From CAXBBB01 sp963815505 (GTDB lineage: Bacteria > Bacteroidota > Rhodothermia > Rhodothermales > BA12), in assembly GCA_963815505.1 (NCBI GenBank), contig CAWFGU010000006.1:20722-84721 (forward strand): DNA of 64,000 nt. The letters are read 5' to 3'. Positions 43,195 to 52,854 of this stretch are shown here, piece after piece; positions within the stretch are counted from its first letter, which is position 1, and every line of letters starts with the position of its first letter. Made by a program: the position numbers and the translations under genes. The notes beneath the pieces were generated by a model. The model was not told the DNA's origin. It did no database searches and saw only the letters and a list, made by a program, of their open reading frames with translations.

Positions 43195-46100
43195 TCACAC
43201 ACCGACGAGATGGAACGTCGACCCCTTCCCAGGCTGCTTCTGCACCTGAATCCGAACCGGAAATGCGTCTTTCATCTCTTCGAGGTGGGTGACGACGAGA
43301 ATCTTGTCGAAGTCGTCCTGGACCGTGTTGATCGCCTGGATTAACCGCTCAATGCCTTGGGCGTCTTGAGTGCCGAATCCTTCGTCGATGACGAGCGTGC
43401 GGATCTGGACTCCCGCGCGTTCGGCGAGCAGCTGGCTCAGGGCGATGCGCAGCGCGAAGTTGACGCGGAAGGCTTCGCCCCCCGAAAACGTCTCGTAGGG
43501 CCGCATGGCGCCCGTGCTGTCCGAAATCGTGATGTCGAGCGTCTCGGCTGTGCCTCCGCCCTGCTTGTCGCGCAGCGTCTCGAGCCGGACCGACATCGCT
43601 CCGTCCGATAGTTTGGCGAGCAGGTCGTTAGCACGGTCCTCGATGTCGGGCAGCGTCTGCTCGATGATGAGCGACTGGATGCCTTTGGGTCCGAACGCGG
43701 TGCGCAAATGGCGGTAGAGCGCCGCCGTCCCGTCGCACTCGCGCGCTTTGTCGCGGTTGGTGGCTAGCGCCTTTCGCTCTTCGCTCAACCGGTTCAGCTG
43801 CGCCCTCGTCACAGCCAGGCCGCGCTCCACATCGGTCAGTTCGGACCGACGCTGCGTGACGATCGCGCGCGACTCAGCCAATGCGCGCTCGGCAGATTCG
43901 AGGTCTGCGACGAGTGTCCCGAAGGCGGCCAGTCGCTCTACGTATGTGGCAATCTGCACTTCGACTTCCTTTGATTCCGCCTGCAACCGGCCGAGTCGTT
44001 CGGCCAAGGTGGGACGCACGTCTCGCGCTCGTGTCACGTGGTCGAGCCGGGTCAGCGCGCTGGAGAGGCGACGCAGCGTATCGGCGACTGCTCGGGCGCG
44101 CTCGGGATCGTAGCCCAGTTCGGCGCGCTCGGACCTGAGCCGCGCAACTTCGTCCGGGCGCTCGCCCAGAAGGGTGTCGGATTGTGCGACGAGTCCGGCG
44201 TGGCGCTGCTCGATCTGCGCCTTCTGCTCAATCAACCGTGTACGCTGCGCGGCCTGCTCGTCGAGCTCGGCCAGTCGGCGCTGCGCCTGAGCCAGTCCGG
44301 CGGCGACTTCGCGCGCCTGAGCCAGTCGCTGCGGGTCGAAGGCGAGACTGGAACGTTCGCTAGCGATGCGGGCGAGGAGACCGCGAGCCTCGGGAGCGTA
44401 GGCGGCGGCTTCCAACTGTTCGGATGCGTCGCGCGATGTAGCACGCAGTTCGTCGAGCCGGGCGCGCTTCTCGGCCAGACTCTTTTGCTGCTCCTGCAGC
44501 CGGGCGACCGTCAGCACGGCGTCCGCTGCTTGCCGCTGCCGCGCTTTGGCCTCTTTGAAGTGCGCCCGCAACTCCTCCATCTGCGCGCCGATGCGCTCGG
44601 CGTATTTCACCTGTCCAGCGATTCGCTCTCGGATCGACGCTCGCTCGGCTTGCAACTCGCCATCGACGTGGCGTCGGTGGTCGGGCGTGAGGTCCGTCCC
44701 GCACGTCGGGCACGTGGCGTCCTGCGTTTCGCGGATGGCGACGCGGCGCTCGTCGAGCGCTTCGACTTCGCGCTTCATCGCGGCGATCTCGGCGTCGATC
44801 TCGGACTTTCGGTCCCGCGCTTCGATGCCTCGCTGCTGCACGTCGGCCAGTTCGTTCTCGAGCGCTTGCTGATCTTTGGCCCCCTGCTTCGCTTCGGCCA
44901 ACTGGCGCTCCAAACTCCGGCTCGCCTCGAGCTGCTCGGCCAGTACGGACGCCGCCTCGCTGGACTGCCTGACGAGAGTTTCCAACCGATCGTGCTCGCG
45001 CTCCAATGCACGCTCGGCCTGCCGCTTTCGCTCGTCCAGGCTCGATACTTTGTGCTCCAACTCGAGTAGCCCGTCGCGCTCGGCCTGAGCAGCGGCGGCC
45101 TGCTCAACTCTTTGCTCAGTTTCGCCGCGCGACGACAGCGCGCGCGTTACATCAGCAATTCGGTCGGTCGTGCGCGATACGTCGGACGCTGCCTTATCGA
45201 CGGCGCGGGCGTGCTCGCTCGTCAGCCGGTCGATTTCGCGTTCCAGAGTGGCGACGTTGGAGTCCAGAGCCGACGCCTGAGCAGCCTGCTCGGCCAGCTT
45301 TCCCTGCTCGGCCTGAGCCGATGCGTAATCCGCTGCGTCGCGTTCGATCTGCTCAGACTGAGCAATCAGAGCATCGGCAGCTTCGAGGCTACGAGCGGTG
45401 TCTTCAAGATCGGCAGAGACGCGATCGGCGCGGGTTTGGGCAGCTTCGCGGTCGCGGACCAGCACATCGCGCTCGGCCCCTCGCGCGCGCAACGCTTCTA
45501 CCTGTCCAACCCGACGCCGTGCGTCGACCTCAGACGACTCGACAGCAGTCGTCAGTTCGGATTTGCGGGCGGCCAGCGACGTTTGCTCCTCTTCCAACCG
45601 GGGGACAGCAGCAAGCTCGCCTTCGAGCCGCTCGCGTTCGCGTTCGAGAAACTCGGCCTCCTTGCGCGCCGCCTTGGCCCGCTCGCCCGCCTTGTCGGCG
45701 AGCCGGTCGTAGCGCGACAGGTTGAGGATTCGCGCGAGCACTTCCTTGCGCTCCGACGGATTGCGCTTGGTGAACGCGTCCGACTGTCCCTGAAGCAAAA
45801 ACGACGAGTTGGTAAACGTGTCGTAGTCCAGCCCGACGACGCCATCGATGTGCACCTGCGTCTCGCGCTGATTCGTGCCGGTCATCGCCCGCCACGCGCT
45901 CGCATCGGGGTTCCAGACGAACAGGTTCAGCTCGCTCTTGCTCGTCTTGCCCGACGCCGTCTCGGTGTAGCTGCGCCTGACGCGGTGGCGCTCGCCCTGC
46001 ACGTCGAAGTCGAGTTCGACCCACATATCGCGCGCGCCGCGACGAAGCAGATCGGCGTCGGGCTTGCGGATCACGCTCGATTTGCGCGCCATGCCCCACA

Positions 46101-46251
46101 GCGCATAGGTGATCGCGTCGAGCAGCGCCGACTTGCCCTGCCCGTTGCCGCCCGACAGGCAGGCGACGTGGAAGCTGTCGAACTGGAGCGACGTGTCACC
46201 CGCCTCGCCGTACGAGAGGAAGTTGTTGAGCCGGAGCGCTACGGGCGTCAT
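43195..46251 (-). CDS. sbcC: SbcC/Rad50-type SMC-like ATPase
   Basis: 1018 aa. Walker A GGNGQGKSALLDAITYALWG (about 35-55), two long coiled-coil arms (about 190-490 and 540-850) around a zinc hook TCPTCGTDL (about 511), signature TFSGGEAFRVNFALRIALSQ (about 920) and Walker B TLVIDEGFGTQD (about 951). With the nuclease SbcD/Mre11 it opens hairpins and processes DNA ends. No sbcD is next to it in this window. It overlaps the cvpA-type gene by four bases (ATGA) at the end of a long minus-strand run. Confidence 0.92.
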   Translation of the reverse strand: MTPVALRLNNFLSYGEAGDTSLQFDSFHVACLSGGNGQGKSALLDAITYALWGMARKSSVIRKPDADLLRRGARDMWVELDFDVQGERHRVRRSYTETASGKTSKSELNLFVWNPDASAWRAMTGTNQRETQVHIDGVVGLDYDTFTNSSFLLQGQSDAFTKRNPSERKEVLARILNLSRYDRLADKAGERAKAARKEAEFLERERERLEGELAAVPRLEEEQTSLAARKSELTTAVESSEVDARRRVGQVEALRARGAERDVLVRDREAAQTRADRVSADLEDTARSLEAADALIAQSEQIERDAADYASAQAEQGKLAEQAAQASALDSNVATLEREIDRLTSEHARAVDKAASDVSRTTDRIADVTRALSSRGETEQRVEQAAAAQAERDGLLELEHKVSSLDERKRQAERALEREHDRLETLVRQSSEAASVLAEQLEASRSLERQLAEAKQGAKDQQALENELADVQQRGIEARDRKSEIDAEIAAMKREVEALDERRVAIRETQDATCPTCGTDLTPDHRRHVDGELQAERASIRERIAGQVKYAERIGAQMEELRAHFKEAKARQRQAADAVLTVARLQEQQKSLAEKRARLDELRATSRDASEQLEAAAYAPEARGLLARIASERSSLAFDPQRLAQAREVAAGLAQAQRRLAELDEQAAQRTRLIEQKAQIEQRHAGLVAQSDTLLGERPDEVARLRSERAELGYDPERARAVADTLRRLSSALTRLDHVTRARDVRPTLAERLGRLQAESKEVEVQIATYVERLAAFGTLVADLESAERALAESRAIVTQRRSELTDVERGLAVTRAQLNRLSEERKALATNRDKARECDGTAALYRHLRTAFGPKGIQSLIIEQTLPDIEDRANDLLAKLSDGAMSVRLETLRDKQGGGTAETLDITISDSTGAMRPYETFSGGEAFRVNFALRIALSQLLAERAGVQIRTLVIDEGFGTQDAQGIERLIQAINTVQDDFDKILVVTHLEEMKDAFPVRIQVQKQPGKGSTFHLVGV

Positions 46252-46811
46252 CGGTCTTTAGTTTGGAGGCTGTCGGGAAGGGCGTCGGCGACCACATCGG
46301 CGGCGTTTTGAAACGTCTCGCGCGCGGCTTCGATCGTGCCCTTCTGCTCGGAAGCCAGGCTCCACGCCATCGGCGCGAGCGTGCTGACGGGTTCGTAGAA
46401 CAGCGATTCGGCGCGGCTCGCTTCATCCGGGTATCCCAGATACGTCAGCGGAATCAGCGCGACGCTCACCAGCAGCGCCGCCTTGAGCACACCAACCGCG
46501 CCGCCCGCGATGCGGTTGACGAACGATAGGCTGACTGCGTCGAGTGCTTTTTCGAGCAGATTGGTCAGAAACGAGACGAGCACCAGCAGGATCACGAACA
46601 CGACGACGAAGCCGACGACCGGAGCCACGCGCGCACTCAGTCCCAGACTCTCGGCTACGAGCAGTCCGGTCTGATTCATCAGCGCCAAGGCAAAGATGAG
46701 CGCAATCGCGTAGCCGACGAGCGAAGTCGCCTGGCGAATGAGTCCGGTCTGGTAGCCGCGCCACAGTCCGGCGGCGCAAGCGGCCATGAGGATCAGGTCG
46801 AGCGTCGTCAC
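46248..46811 (-). CDS. CvpA-family membrane protein
   Basis: 187 aa, four membrane spans: LDLILMAACAAGLWRGYQTG, LVGYAIALIFALALMNQTGL, APVVGFVVVFVILLVLVSFL and the VGVLKAALLVSVALIPLTYL span, with the conserved SFVNRIAGGAVG linker of CvpA. Colicin V production family; broader role unclear. GTG start overlaps the yqeY stop (GTGA) and its stop overlaps sbcC. Confidence 0.88.
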   Translation of the reverse strand: MTTLDLILMAACAAGLWRGYQTGLIRQATSLVGYAIALIFALALMNQTGLLVAESLGLSARVAPVVGFVVVFVILLVLVSFLTNLLEKALDAVSLSFVNRIAGGAVGVLKAALLVSVALIPLTYLGYPDEASRAESLFYEPVSTLAPMAWSLASEQKGTIEAARETFQNAADVVADALPDSLQTKDR

Positions 46812-47260
46812 GCGCTCAGACGGGCTTTGACGGCCTGCTGCACGCGACCGCCCTCGGCCTTGCCTTTCAACCGGCCCATTGCCTGCCCCATCACCTTGCC
46901 CATGTCGGCCATGCCCGTCGCGCCCGACTGAGTCACGATCTGGTCGACGGCCTGCTCAAGTTCGTCGTCGCTCATCTGCTGGGGCAGGTAGGTTTCGATT
47001 ACGTCCAGTTCCTCCTGCTCGGTCGCCACCAGATCGGGACGATCGGCCCCTTCATACTGCGTGATCGCGTCGCGGCGCTGCTTGGCCTGCTTGACGACGA
47101 CGGCGAGAACGGCCTCGTCGTCCAGCCCCTCGCCTCCACGCGCGTCGATGTCGGCTGTCTGAATCGCCGCCCTCAGCGAACGCACCGTGCGCAGGCGGAC
47201 GGCGTCCTTGGCGCGCATGGCGTCTTTCATGTCGGACGTGAGTTGATCGCGCAGAGTCAT
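46808..47260 (-). CDS. GatB/YqeY domain protein
   Basis: 150 aa from MTLRDQLTSDMKDAMRAKD; longer frames are poor. YQLTSDMKDAMRAKD...LRTVRSLRAAIQ, ETYLPQQMSDDELEQAVDQI and DMGKVMGQAMGRLKGKAEGG are the YqeY pattern, related to the tail domain of GatB amidotransferase. It binds tRNA-like structures in GatB; stand-alone role not established. First of the yqeY-cvpA-sbcC overlap. Confidence 0.92.
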   Translation of the reverse strand: MTLRDQLTSDMKDAMRAKDAVRLRTVRSLRAAIQTADIDARGGEGLDDEAVLAVVVKQAKQRRDAITQYEGADRPDLVATEQEELDVIETYLPQQMSDDELEQAVDQIVTQSGATGMADMGKVMGQAMGRLKGKAEGGRVQQAVKARLSA

Positions 47261-47420
47261 GGGTACAATCGGTTGGTATCGAAGGGTAACGAGGCCGACT
47301 GACAACGTGCTGTCGGAGCCGCGTGTTCGGTGGGCGAATGCAAAGTGGCCAGTCGCAGAAACGACACAGCCTGTCAGGTCGTGGAGTCCTGTCAGGCTTG
47401 GCGCAGAGTCCATGCGCAGG

Positions 47421-48212
47421 CTATCGCCGAATCAGCCGAAAGGCGAACACGCCCAGCCCGACCTGTCCGGCACCCAACGCGATGCCCGACCGGGTGTCGA
47501 GACGGTTGATGCGGGGACGCAGATCGGGATCGCCCGTTCGTTCGTAGTCGCGGTACAAGCGGTTGGCCTCGAACTTGTAGTAGATCGCCCCTGCCGTAGC
47601 GACGGTTGCCAGTCCCAAAGCTGCAGCGTCGATCCAGCCGCTTCGGGTCGACCGCTGCGTCCACCGCTCGACCTCGAGGTCCGGCGATGCTCCGGTGAGT
47701 GGGCGCAGCGTTACCGAGACCGCATTCCAAACGAGCGTGTCGAGCTGCATCGTAGCGGTGGCGTATCCGGTCAAATGCAGCTCGACGGAGGCCAGCGGCG
47801 CGTCGCGAACGAGCGTGACGGGCGTCGTGCCCAAGGTGTCTCCCGGTGCCAGGACGACCGAGGCGCCTAGCGGGGCGGTTTCGATGCGGTAGTGGTGGGG
47901 AAACTGCGCGCGGATGTGACCTCGCCCTAATGAGACCACAACCTGCTCGACGCTCCAGTCCTTATCCGACGGCGCGAAGACACGCATGCTGTCGGCTTGG
48001 GGATTGACAGGGACGGCGGTCGGAGTGGCACTCAGCCGGACCAAACCGAACGAGCCGTTAGCCATCGCGCCGTCGAGGTTCGTCGTCAGGCAGACGGTCC
48101 GTTCGGTGAACGTGGCGCTGGGCCGGCACGCCTCATCCTGAGCGCGCATCGCAGGTGCCGACAGCGCCGCGATCAAAAGGATCGGAAAGAGGAAACGAGT
48201 GCTGCGCGTCAT
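47421..48212 (-). CDS. Secreted PEGA-like protein with C-terminal membrane pair
   Basis: 263 aa. Signal peptide (FLFPILLIAALSAPAMRAQ). The middle has a PEGA-like unit (APLGASVVLAPGDTLGTTPV, ASVELHLTGYATATMQL). Near the end, SGWIDAAALGLATVATAGAI and SGIALGAGQVGLGVFAFRLI are hydrophobic segments around a YYKFEANRLYRDYERTG loop, a layout seen in PEGA proteins of this phylum. ATG overlaps the upstream stop (ATGA). Role unknown. Confidence 0.72.
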   Translation of the reverse strand: MTRSTRFLFPILLIAALSAPAMRAQDEACRPSATFTERTVCLTTNLDGAMANGSFGLVRLSATPTAVPVNPQADSMRVFAPSDKDWSVEQVVVSLGRGHIRAQFPHHYRIETAPLGASVVLAPGDTLGTTPVTLVRDAPLASVELHLTGYATATMQLDTLVWNAVSVTLRPLTGASPDLEVERWTQRSTRSGWIDAAALGLATVATAGAIYYKFEANRLYRDYERTGDPDLRPRINRLDTRSGIALGAGQVGLGVFAFRLIRR

Positions 48213-49429
48213 CGTGGCTGCGTCGGTGGAGAATCGGGAGCGAAAGCTACGATATGGCGCGGCTCGGTCAGGACGATCAGGCGACCGTCGATGACTGCGA
48301 GCGCACTTTTGACGCGGCTGCGCACCTTGCCCGTCCAGATCGGTGCGCCACCCGACCGGCGAAAGGCGGCCACATCGCCGCCCAATGTCGCGGCGTAGAG
48401 CAGAGATCCGGCAAAAACGGGAGCCGACGAGAGTCCATCCTCAAAGGCGTGCGACCAGCGAGGCGCCAGCGTCGACGCCGCATAGGCGCGAAGGATGGCG
48501 TCCGATCCACCGACGACGATCAGACTGTCCGAAACGGCGGGTGCGGTCAGGCGGATAGGGACGGGCTGGGGCGCCGTCGTTGCGATGGGCTGAACGACGG
48601 CCCTCGCCTGCTCGGCCCCGGTCCGCGCGTCGAGCGCGATCAGGTGACCCTGGGTCGTCGCTACGTAGACCAAGCCGCTAGCGACCGCTGGCGCCGACTG
48701 AACCGGCGCGCCAACGTCTCGCGACCAGACGACGAGGCCATCGCTCAGCCGAAGCGCGCGAACCGTACCCCTTACGTCTGCCACGACCACAGCGCCACCG
48801 GCCTGCACGGACGCCGCCTTGACCATCGCCGCGCGCGCAGGCTCGTGCGCCCAGATCGTATTGCCGGTATCCGCGTCGAGCGCCTGCGTGGTCCCGTTTG
48901 CCTCGACGATGATCACACGTCCGTCCGCCAACAGTACGCCCGACTCGATTGGCTCCATCCTGCGCCGCCACACCTGCTTTCCCTGCCGCAGATCGTGCGC
49001 CTGCACCTCCCCGCGCGTTCCGGTCGACGCCGCGTAGAGCATCGTTCCATCGACCGCAATCGGTCCTTCGATGCTATCTCCGACCTCGAGGTATCCGATC
49101 CGCTCGCCCGTCGCCACGTCGTAGCCGAGCACCTCCCCCTGCCGCGTCCCGACGTAGACGACGCCTCCGCCCCCGACGACCGACTCTGCTCCGAACGCCG
49201 CCTGGGCATTGTCCTGCCACACTTCCGTCAGGGGAGGCGCCAACTCCTCGGCCACACGCGACCGCTCCACCCCGCCTCCCGCCTGCTGCCACTCCCCAGA
49301 CGCCGGACGCGAAACCGAAAGCCCGCCGCAGCCAGAAAGCACCAGAGCCGCAAAAACGATCACCGTCCCTAATAAGGACAGATCGTGATCTGCCCCTTCG
49401 CCGGAACGCAAGGAAAACCGGCCCATCAT
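48209..49429 (-). CDS. PQQ-like beta-propeller lipoprotein (BamB-like)
   Basis: 406 aa from the ATG that shares TGATG with the previous stop. LLGTVIVFAALVLSGCGGLS is a lipoprotein signal (LSGC). Blades show the PQQ-propeller beat: VVYVGTRQGEVLGYDVATGE, MLYAASTGTRGEVQAHDLRQ, TTQALDADTGNTIWAHEP, LVYVATTQGHLIALDARTG. Fold is that of BamB, but BamB function is not shown. It is coupled to a large protein ending in a D15-like barrel, which makes an outer-membrane role plausible. Confidence 0.82.
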   Translation of the reverse strand: MMGRFSLRSGEGADHDLSLLGTVIVFAALVLSGCGGLSVSRPASGEWQQAGGGVERSRVAEELAPPLTEVWQDNAQAAFGAESVVGGGGVVYVGTRQGEVLGYDVATGERIGYLEVGDSIEGPIAVDGTMLYAASTGTRGEVQAHDLRQGKQVWRRRMEPIESGVLLADGRVIIVEANGTTQALDADTGNTIWAHEPARAAMVKAASVQAGGAVVVADVRGTVRALRLSDGLVVWSRDVGAPVQSAPAVASGLVYVATTQGHLIALDARTGAEQARAVVQPIATTAPQPVPIRLTAPAVSDSLIVVGGSDAILRAYAASTLAPRWSHAFEDGLSSAPVFAGSLLYAATLGGDVAAFRRSGGAPIWTGKVRSRVKSALAVIDGRLIVLTEPRHIVAFAPDSPPTQPR

Positions 49430-52386
49430 CAAAAGTCCCATCCAAAAAAGAACTGTCGGAAGAAGCGCTCCTGCGTCTTGAACCCATCGGTGTACGTGTA
49501 GCCCAGATCGTAGCGCAGCACGATGGCGTTGAATAGGCTCACCCGCAAACCTCCGCCCAGCGTCCCCAACGTCTCGCCCGCGTTGATCGCTGGGATGACC
49601 TCGTTGTAGTCGTCGTTCCAAGCGTGGGCGGCGTCGGCGAAGAGTGCGCCCCGTACGCCGGTCAGACCGAAGTATCCCAGCAACGGCACGAACGCCGCTG
49701 GATGCTTGACCAGAGGAAAACGTAGCTCTTGGGACGTGTGCCACAGGTGGCGTCCTCGCACGCTGAAGAAGCGCCGTCCGCGCAAATCCCACGGACCGCC
49801 AAGGTAGAACAGGCGGGCTTCCTCGCCGATGTTGGCTCGAAACGCTCCCCACTGCGCGAACGTCACGTCGGGGTGGGGCCGCCAGTACTTGCGCACGTCG
49901 GCGATGACGGTGTAGTAGCTGACGTTGGAGTACGCCACGTCCGACGTGTAGCCAAACGTCAGGTTACCTCGCCAGCCTTCGACGGGTCCCCACTGCGAGT
50001 AGAGTGCATTGTCGTGCACCAGCGCCGCCGTGTTGGAGAGCAGAACGGCCTCGCGGTCGACGCGACCGATGATCTCGCGGTCCGAGTAGGTGAGCGACGT
50101 TTGCAACTCGACGCGCTGAAACATGGACAGCGGATAGCTGACCGAGCCAAAACCGCCCCACAGTTCTTCGTAGAGCAGCGGCAGTTCGGTCGACGCGTCG
50201 GGGTCGGTGATGTCGTAGCGCTGCCCGCCGAAGCGGTACACGCCGTAGCCCAGATTGGCGCGCTTGCCGACGTGCAACCGGCTAATCGCGACGTTGAGGC
50301 TGCGGAAAAAGTCGCCCTGTCCTTGTGCGGTGCTGTATGCCGTGACGTAGATATAGTCGTCGCCGAGCAGGTCTGAAAACGCCAGGACCGCGCCGCCTGA
50401 CGTGCCGAAGACGACGTTTTGCGACACGCCGCCCTGGGCTACGTCGAGCGAGTAGCGACGCTTGTACGGCACACCGTCTACCTCTTCGGTCTGCGCCTGA
50501 ACCGCGGGAAGCCCAACGCGCGCCTGCATCCACGACTCTCCGGCGACCGGCGGCTCGTCGCGAACCGTTCGACGCGGATCGGCCGTCAGTGAGTCGACCG
50601 GTCCCATCGCTCGCACGCTGAAGGTGCTGCGCTCCAAGAGGGCAAACAACAGATGATCGTCAGCCGTCCAGTCCACGTCAAACGCACCGGCCGTGAACGA
50701 CGCGACTTGCATCAACTCGGTGCCGATTCGGGCCTGAGCGGGCGGCTCGACGGCTGTCGGCGTCGTGCTCGCGAGCAACTCGGGCGACGCTTGGCTCAGA
50801 TCGGCGATCCAGATGTTTTGCGCGCTGAACCGGCCCGACGAATCACGCCGCGCCGATGTGAACGCTAGGTGCTTTCCGTCACTGCTCCACGAGGGCGACA
50901 GGTCTTGCTGGTCGCCGAACGTGACGTAGCCGATGCCGCCCTGCTCCACGTCCAGCACAAACAGGTTGTATGCACCCCATACGCCCTCGCTCGTCCGGTC
51001 CGACGACCATGCGATGCGATCGCCGTCCGGACTCCATGCCGGATTGGCGTCGTGGTAGGCGTCGTCCGTGAGTTGGCGCAGCGATTCGGCCTCGAGGTCG
51101 AACGTGTAGAGATCCGAAAAACCCGACTGCGCGATACCCGAAAACACGACCTGACGCCCATCGGGACTCCACGACGGTGACGAGAGCGCGACCAGGCTGG
51201 GAAAGCTGAACGTCTCCTCAATCTCCCCCGTCAGCGCGTCGATTACGTGCAGCGCATCCTTGGCACCGGCTTTGGTCACGAACGCCAATCGTCCCTGGGC
51301 CGACACGTCCATCCGGCTCTCGAGGTGGTGGAACGCCTCGAACCGATCCGACTGCTCGCCTCGGAGCAGCCGCTCGGGCCTACCGGTCGGCGTGTATGTG
51401 CTGTCGACGGGGACGCGGAGCAGGTCGGTGTAGCTGCCTTTGTTGCTCACGTAGACGATGTGGCGTTGCCCTGTCGCATCCGTAAAGGCGACCGGTTTGG
51501 CGCTGAACCCTGCGCTCGATACATCCGTCGCCACGACCGATGCGATGTCGTCCTGCTCGAACGCCGGATAGTATTGGCGCTTGAGCCAGACGAGCCACCC
51601 ATCGGCGACTTCTGAGAACGGCGTTTGCAGCGTATAGCTGATCACCTTGCGGAAGTCCTGATCGCGCCAGCTGTTCTCGATGAACGACAGCAGCATCTCA
51701 TCGCCATACGTTTCGGCGATGAAGCGGCAGATCGCCTCGCCCTCCTTGTACATCAGGTAGCTTCCGGCGATGCGATCCAGGTCGGGCATCTCGGCGAGGA
51801 AGTTGGACGCCAGGGCGTCGCGCAGCATCATGTCGTGCTGAAAATCCGGATCGCCCGACCAGTACTCGGCCAGCCCCTCGGTGAACCACAGTGGCACGAA
51901 GCGGTCCGGCGGAACGCGGTGGTCGATGTAGCTGCGCAGCAGTTTGGAGTAGGTGAACACGTGGACCAGTTCGTGCCGGATCACCCGCCGGAAGCGCGTC
52001 AGGCCCCCATTGGCCGGAATCACGACGCGACCTTTCAAGAACTCGAAGAAGCCGCCGACGCCGTCTGGGATGAAGCCAGGCGTGATGTTGGTCTGCTTGA
52101 AGTGGATGTTCGACGCGTAGAAGATCATCGGCGTCCGCCCGCCCAGGCTGTGCTCGAAGCGGTTCTCCAGCTCGTCGTAGCTCTCCTCAGCCCAGGCCGC
52201 GCCCATCTCGGCCAGCTCGCGCATCTCCGGGTAGTAGTAGATGTCGAAGTGCTCGGTCTTGAGCACCTTCCAGTCGAATTCCTCGTACTGGATCTTGTTA
52301 CGCCCGAAGTGATAGCCGTACTGCGCCGACGCGGCGGGCACGAGCATCAGCAGGAGCAGCAGGCAGGCAAGCAGGCGTGCGGGCAT
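49429..52386 (-). CDS. Gluzincin-like peptidase fused to PD40 propeller and D15-type barrel
   Basis: 985 aa from MPARLLACLLLLLMLVPAAS (signal peptide). Residues about 40-270 hold a peptidase MA-like domain with HELVHVFTYSK and, 34 residues later, WFTEGLAEYWSG, the HExxH + E zinc pattern. Then a TolB-like PD40 propeller (SPSWSPDGRQVVFSG, NPAWSPDGDRIAWSSDRTSE, SPSWSSDGKHLAFTSARRDS), and from about 680 an Omp85-like barrel ending YTDGFKTQERFFRQFFFGWD. All zinc-binding residues are present. The plan suggests an outer-membrane anchored peptidase; substrate unknown. First gene of the overlapping run down to sbcC. Confidence 0.82.
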   Translation of the reverse strand: MPARLLACLLLLLMLVPAASAQYGYHFGRNKIQYEEFDWKVLKTEHFDIYYYPEMRELAEMGAAWAEESYDELENRFEHSLGGRTPMIFYASNIHFKQTNITPGFIPDGVGGFFEFLKGRVVIPANGGLTRFRRVIRHELVHVFTYSKLLRSYIDHRVPPDRFVPLWFTEGLAEYWSGDPDFQHDMMLRDALASNFLAEMPDLDRIAGSYLMYKEGEAICRFIAETYGDEMLLSFIENSWRDQDFRKVISYTLQTPFSEVADGWLVWLKRQYYPAFEQDDIASVVATDVSSAGFSAKPVAFTDATGQRHIVYVSNKGSYTDLLRVPVDSTYTPTGRPERLLRGEQSDRFEAFHHLESRMDVSAQGRLAFVTKAGAKDALHVIDALTGEIEETFSFPSLVALSSPSWSPDGRQVVFSGIAQSGFSDLYTFDLEAESLRQLTDDAYHDANPAWSPDGDRIAWSSDRTSEGVWGAYNLFVLDVEQGGIGYVTFGDQQDLSPSWSSDGKHLAFTSARRDSSGRFSAQNIWIADLSQASPELLASTTPTAVEPPAQARIGTELMQVASFTAGAFDVDWTADDHLLFALLERSTFSVRAMGPVDSLTADPRRTVRDEPPVAGESWMQARVGLPAVQAQTEEVDGVPYKRRYSLDVAQGGVSQNVVFGTSGGAVLAFSDLLGDDYIYVTAYSTAQGQGDFFRSLNVAISRLHVGKRANLGYGVYRFGGQRYDITDPDASTELPLLYEELWGGFGSVSYPLSMFQRVELQTSLTYSDREIIGRVDREAVLLSNTAALVHDNALYSQWGPVEGWRGNLTFGYTSDVAYSNVSYYTVIADVRKYWRPHPDVTFAQWGAFRANIGEEARLFYLGGPWDLRGRRFFSVRGRHLWHTSQELRFPLVKHPAAFVPLLGYFGLTGVRGALFADAAHAWNDDYNEVIPAINAGETLGTLGGGLRVSLFNAIVLRYDLGYTYTDGFKTQERFFRQFFFGWDF

Positions 52387-52566
52387 TCGGAACGGCGTGA
52401 GGAAGTCATCCAACGGGCAGACCGCCAACCTACGCACGCTCGCCGCGCATTTCCTCTCGAAACCGACGAGACGGCGCGCCGGGCGCGTCAACGGTTGCGC
52501 GCGCGGACCGACAGGCGCTTGTGCAGGCCAAACTCCTTAACTCGCAACAACTTAGGCGAGCTCGAA

Positions 52567-52764
52567 CTACAGTAGCACGACGTACGTCAGGTAGCGGATG
52601 ACGATCACAATGAGCAAAGCTCCCAGCCCCATCGCTGCGAGCGACGAACCGACCAGAGGGAATGACAGAGCAAGCAAGCCGCCAGGTCCAGCAATCGAGA
52701 AACTCAGCCAAGGGGGCCAGTTGCGGAGCCAGAGTCGAAACGGTTTTGCGTACGCCGTCCCCAC
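52567..52764 (-). CDS. Small membrane protein, 65 aa
   Basis: GTG start. Two hydrophobic segments, WLSFSIAGPGGLLALSFPLV and MGLGALLIVIVIRYLTYVVL, after a basic N-terminus. No family recognised. Composition fits a real small membrane protein, but the short length leaves doubt. Confidence 0.4.
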   Translation of the reverse strand: MGTAYAKPFRLWLRNWPPWLSFSIAGPGGLLALSFPLVGSSLAAMGLGALLIVIVIRYLTYVVLL

Positions 52765-52854
52765 GTTGAACCAGGCTGGAGGGTCTGAATCCTGTCACAC
52801 CTCGCCTGCGGTTCCGAAGTCTCGCTCAGGCCTTCCATCTCGCGCGCAGCCTCG

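Noticed and set aside
44038..45069. Plus-strand frame antisense to the sbcC coiled coil
   Set aside because: Leu/Arg-rich mirror of a heptad-repeat region; sbcC is complete on the other strand.
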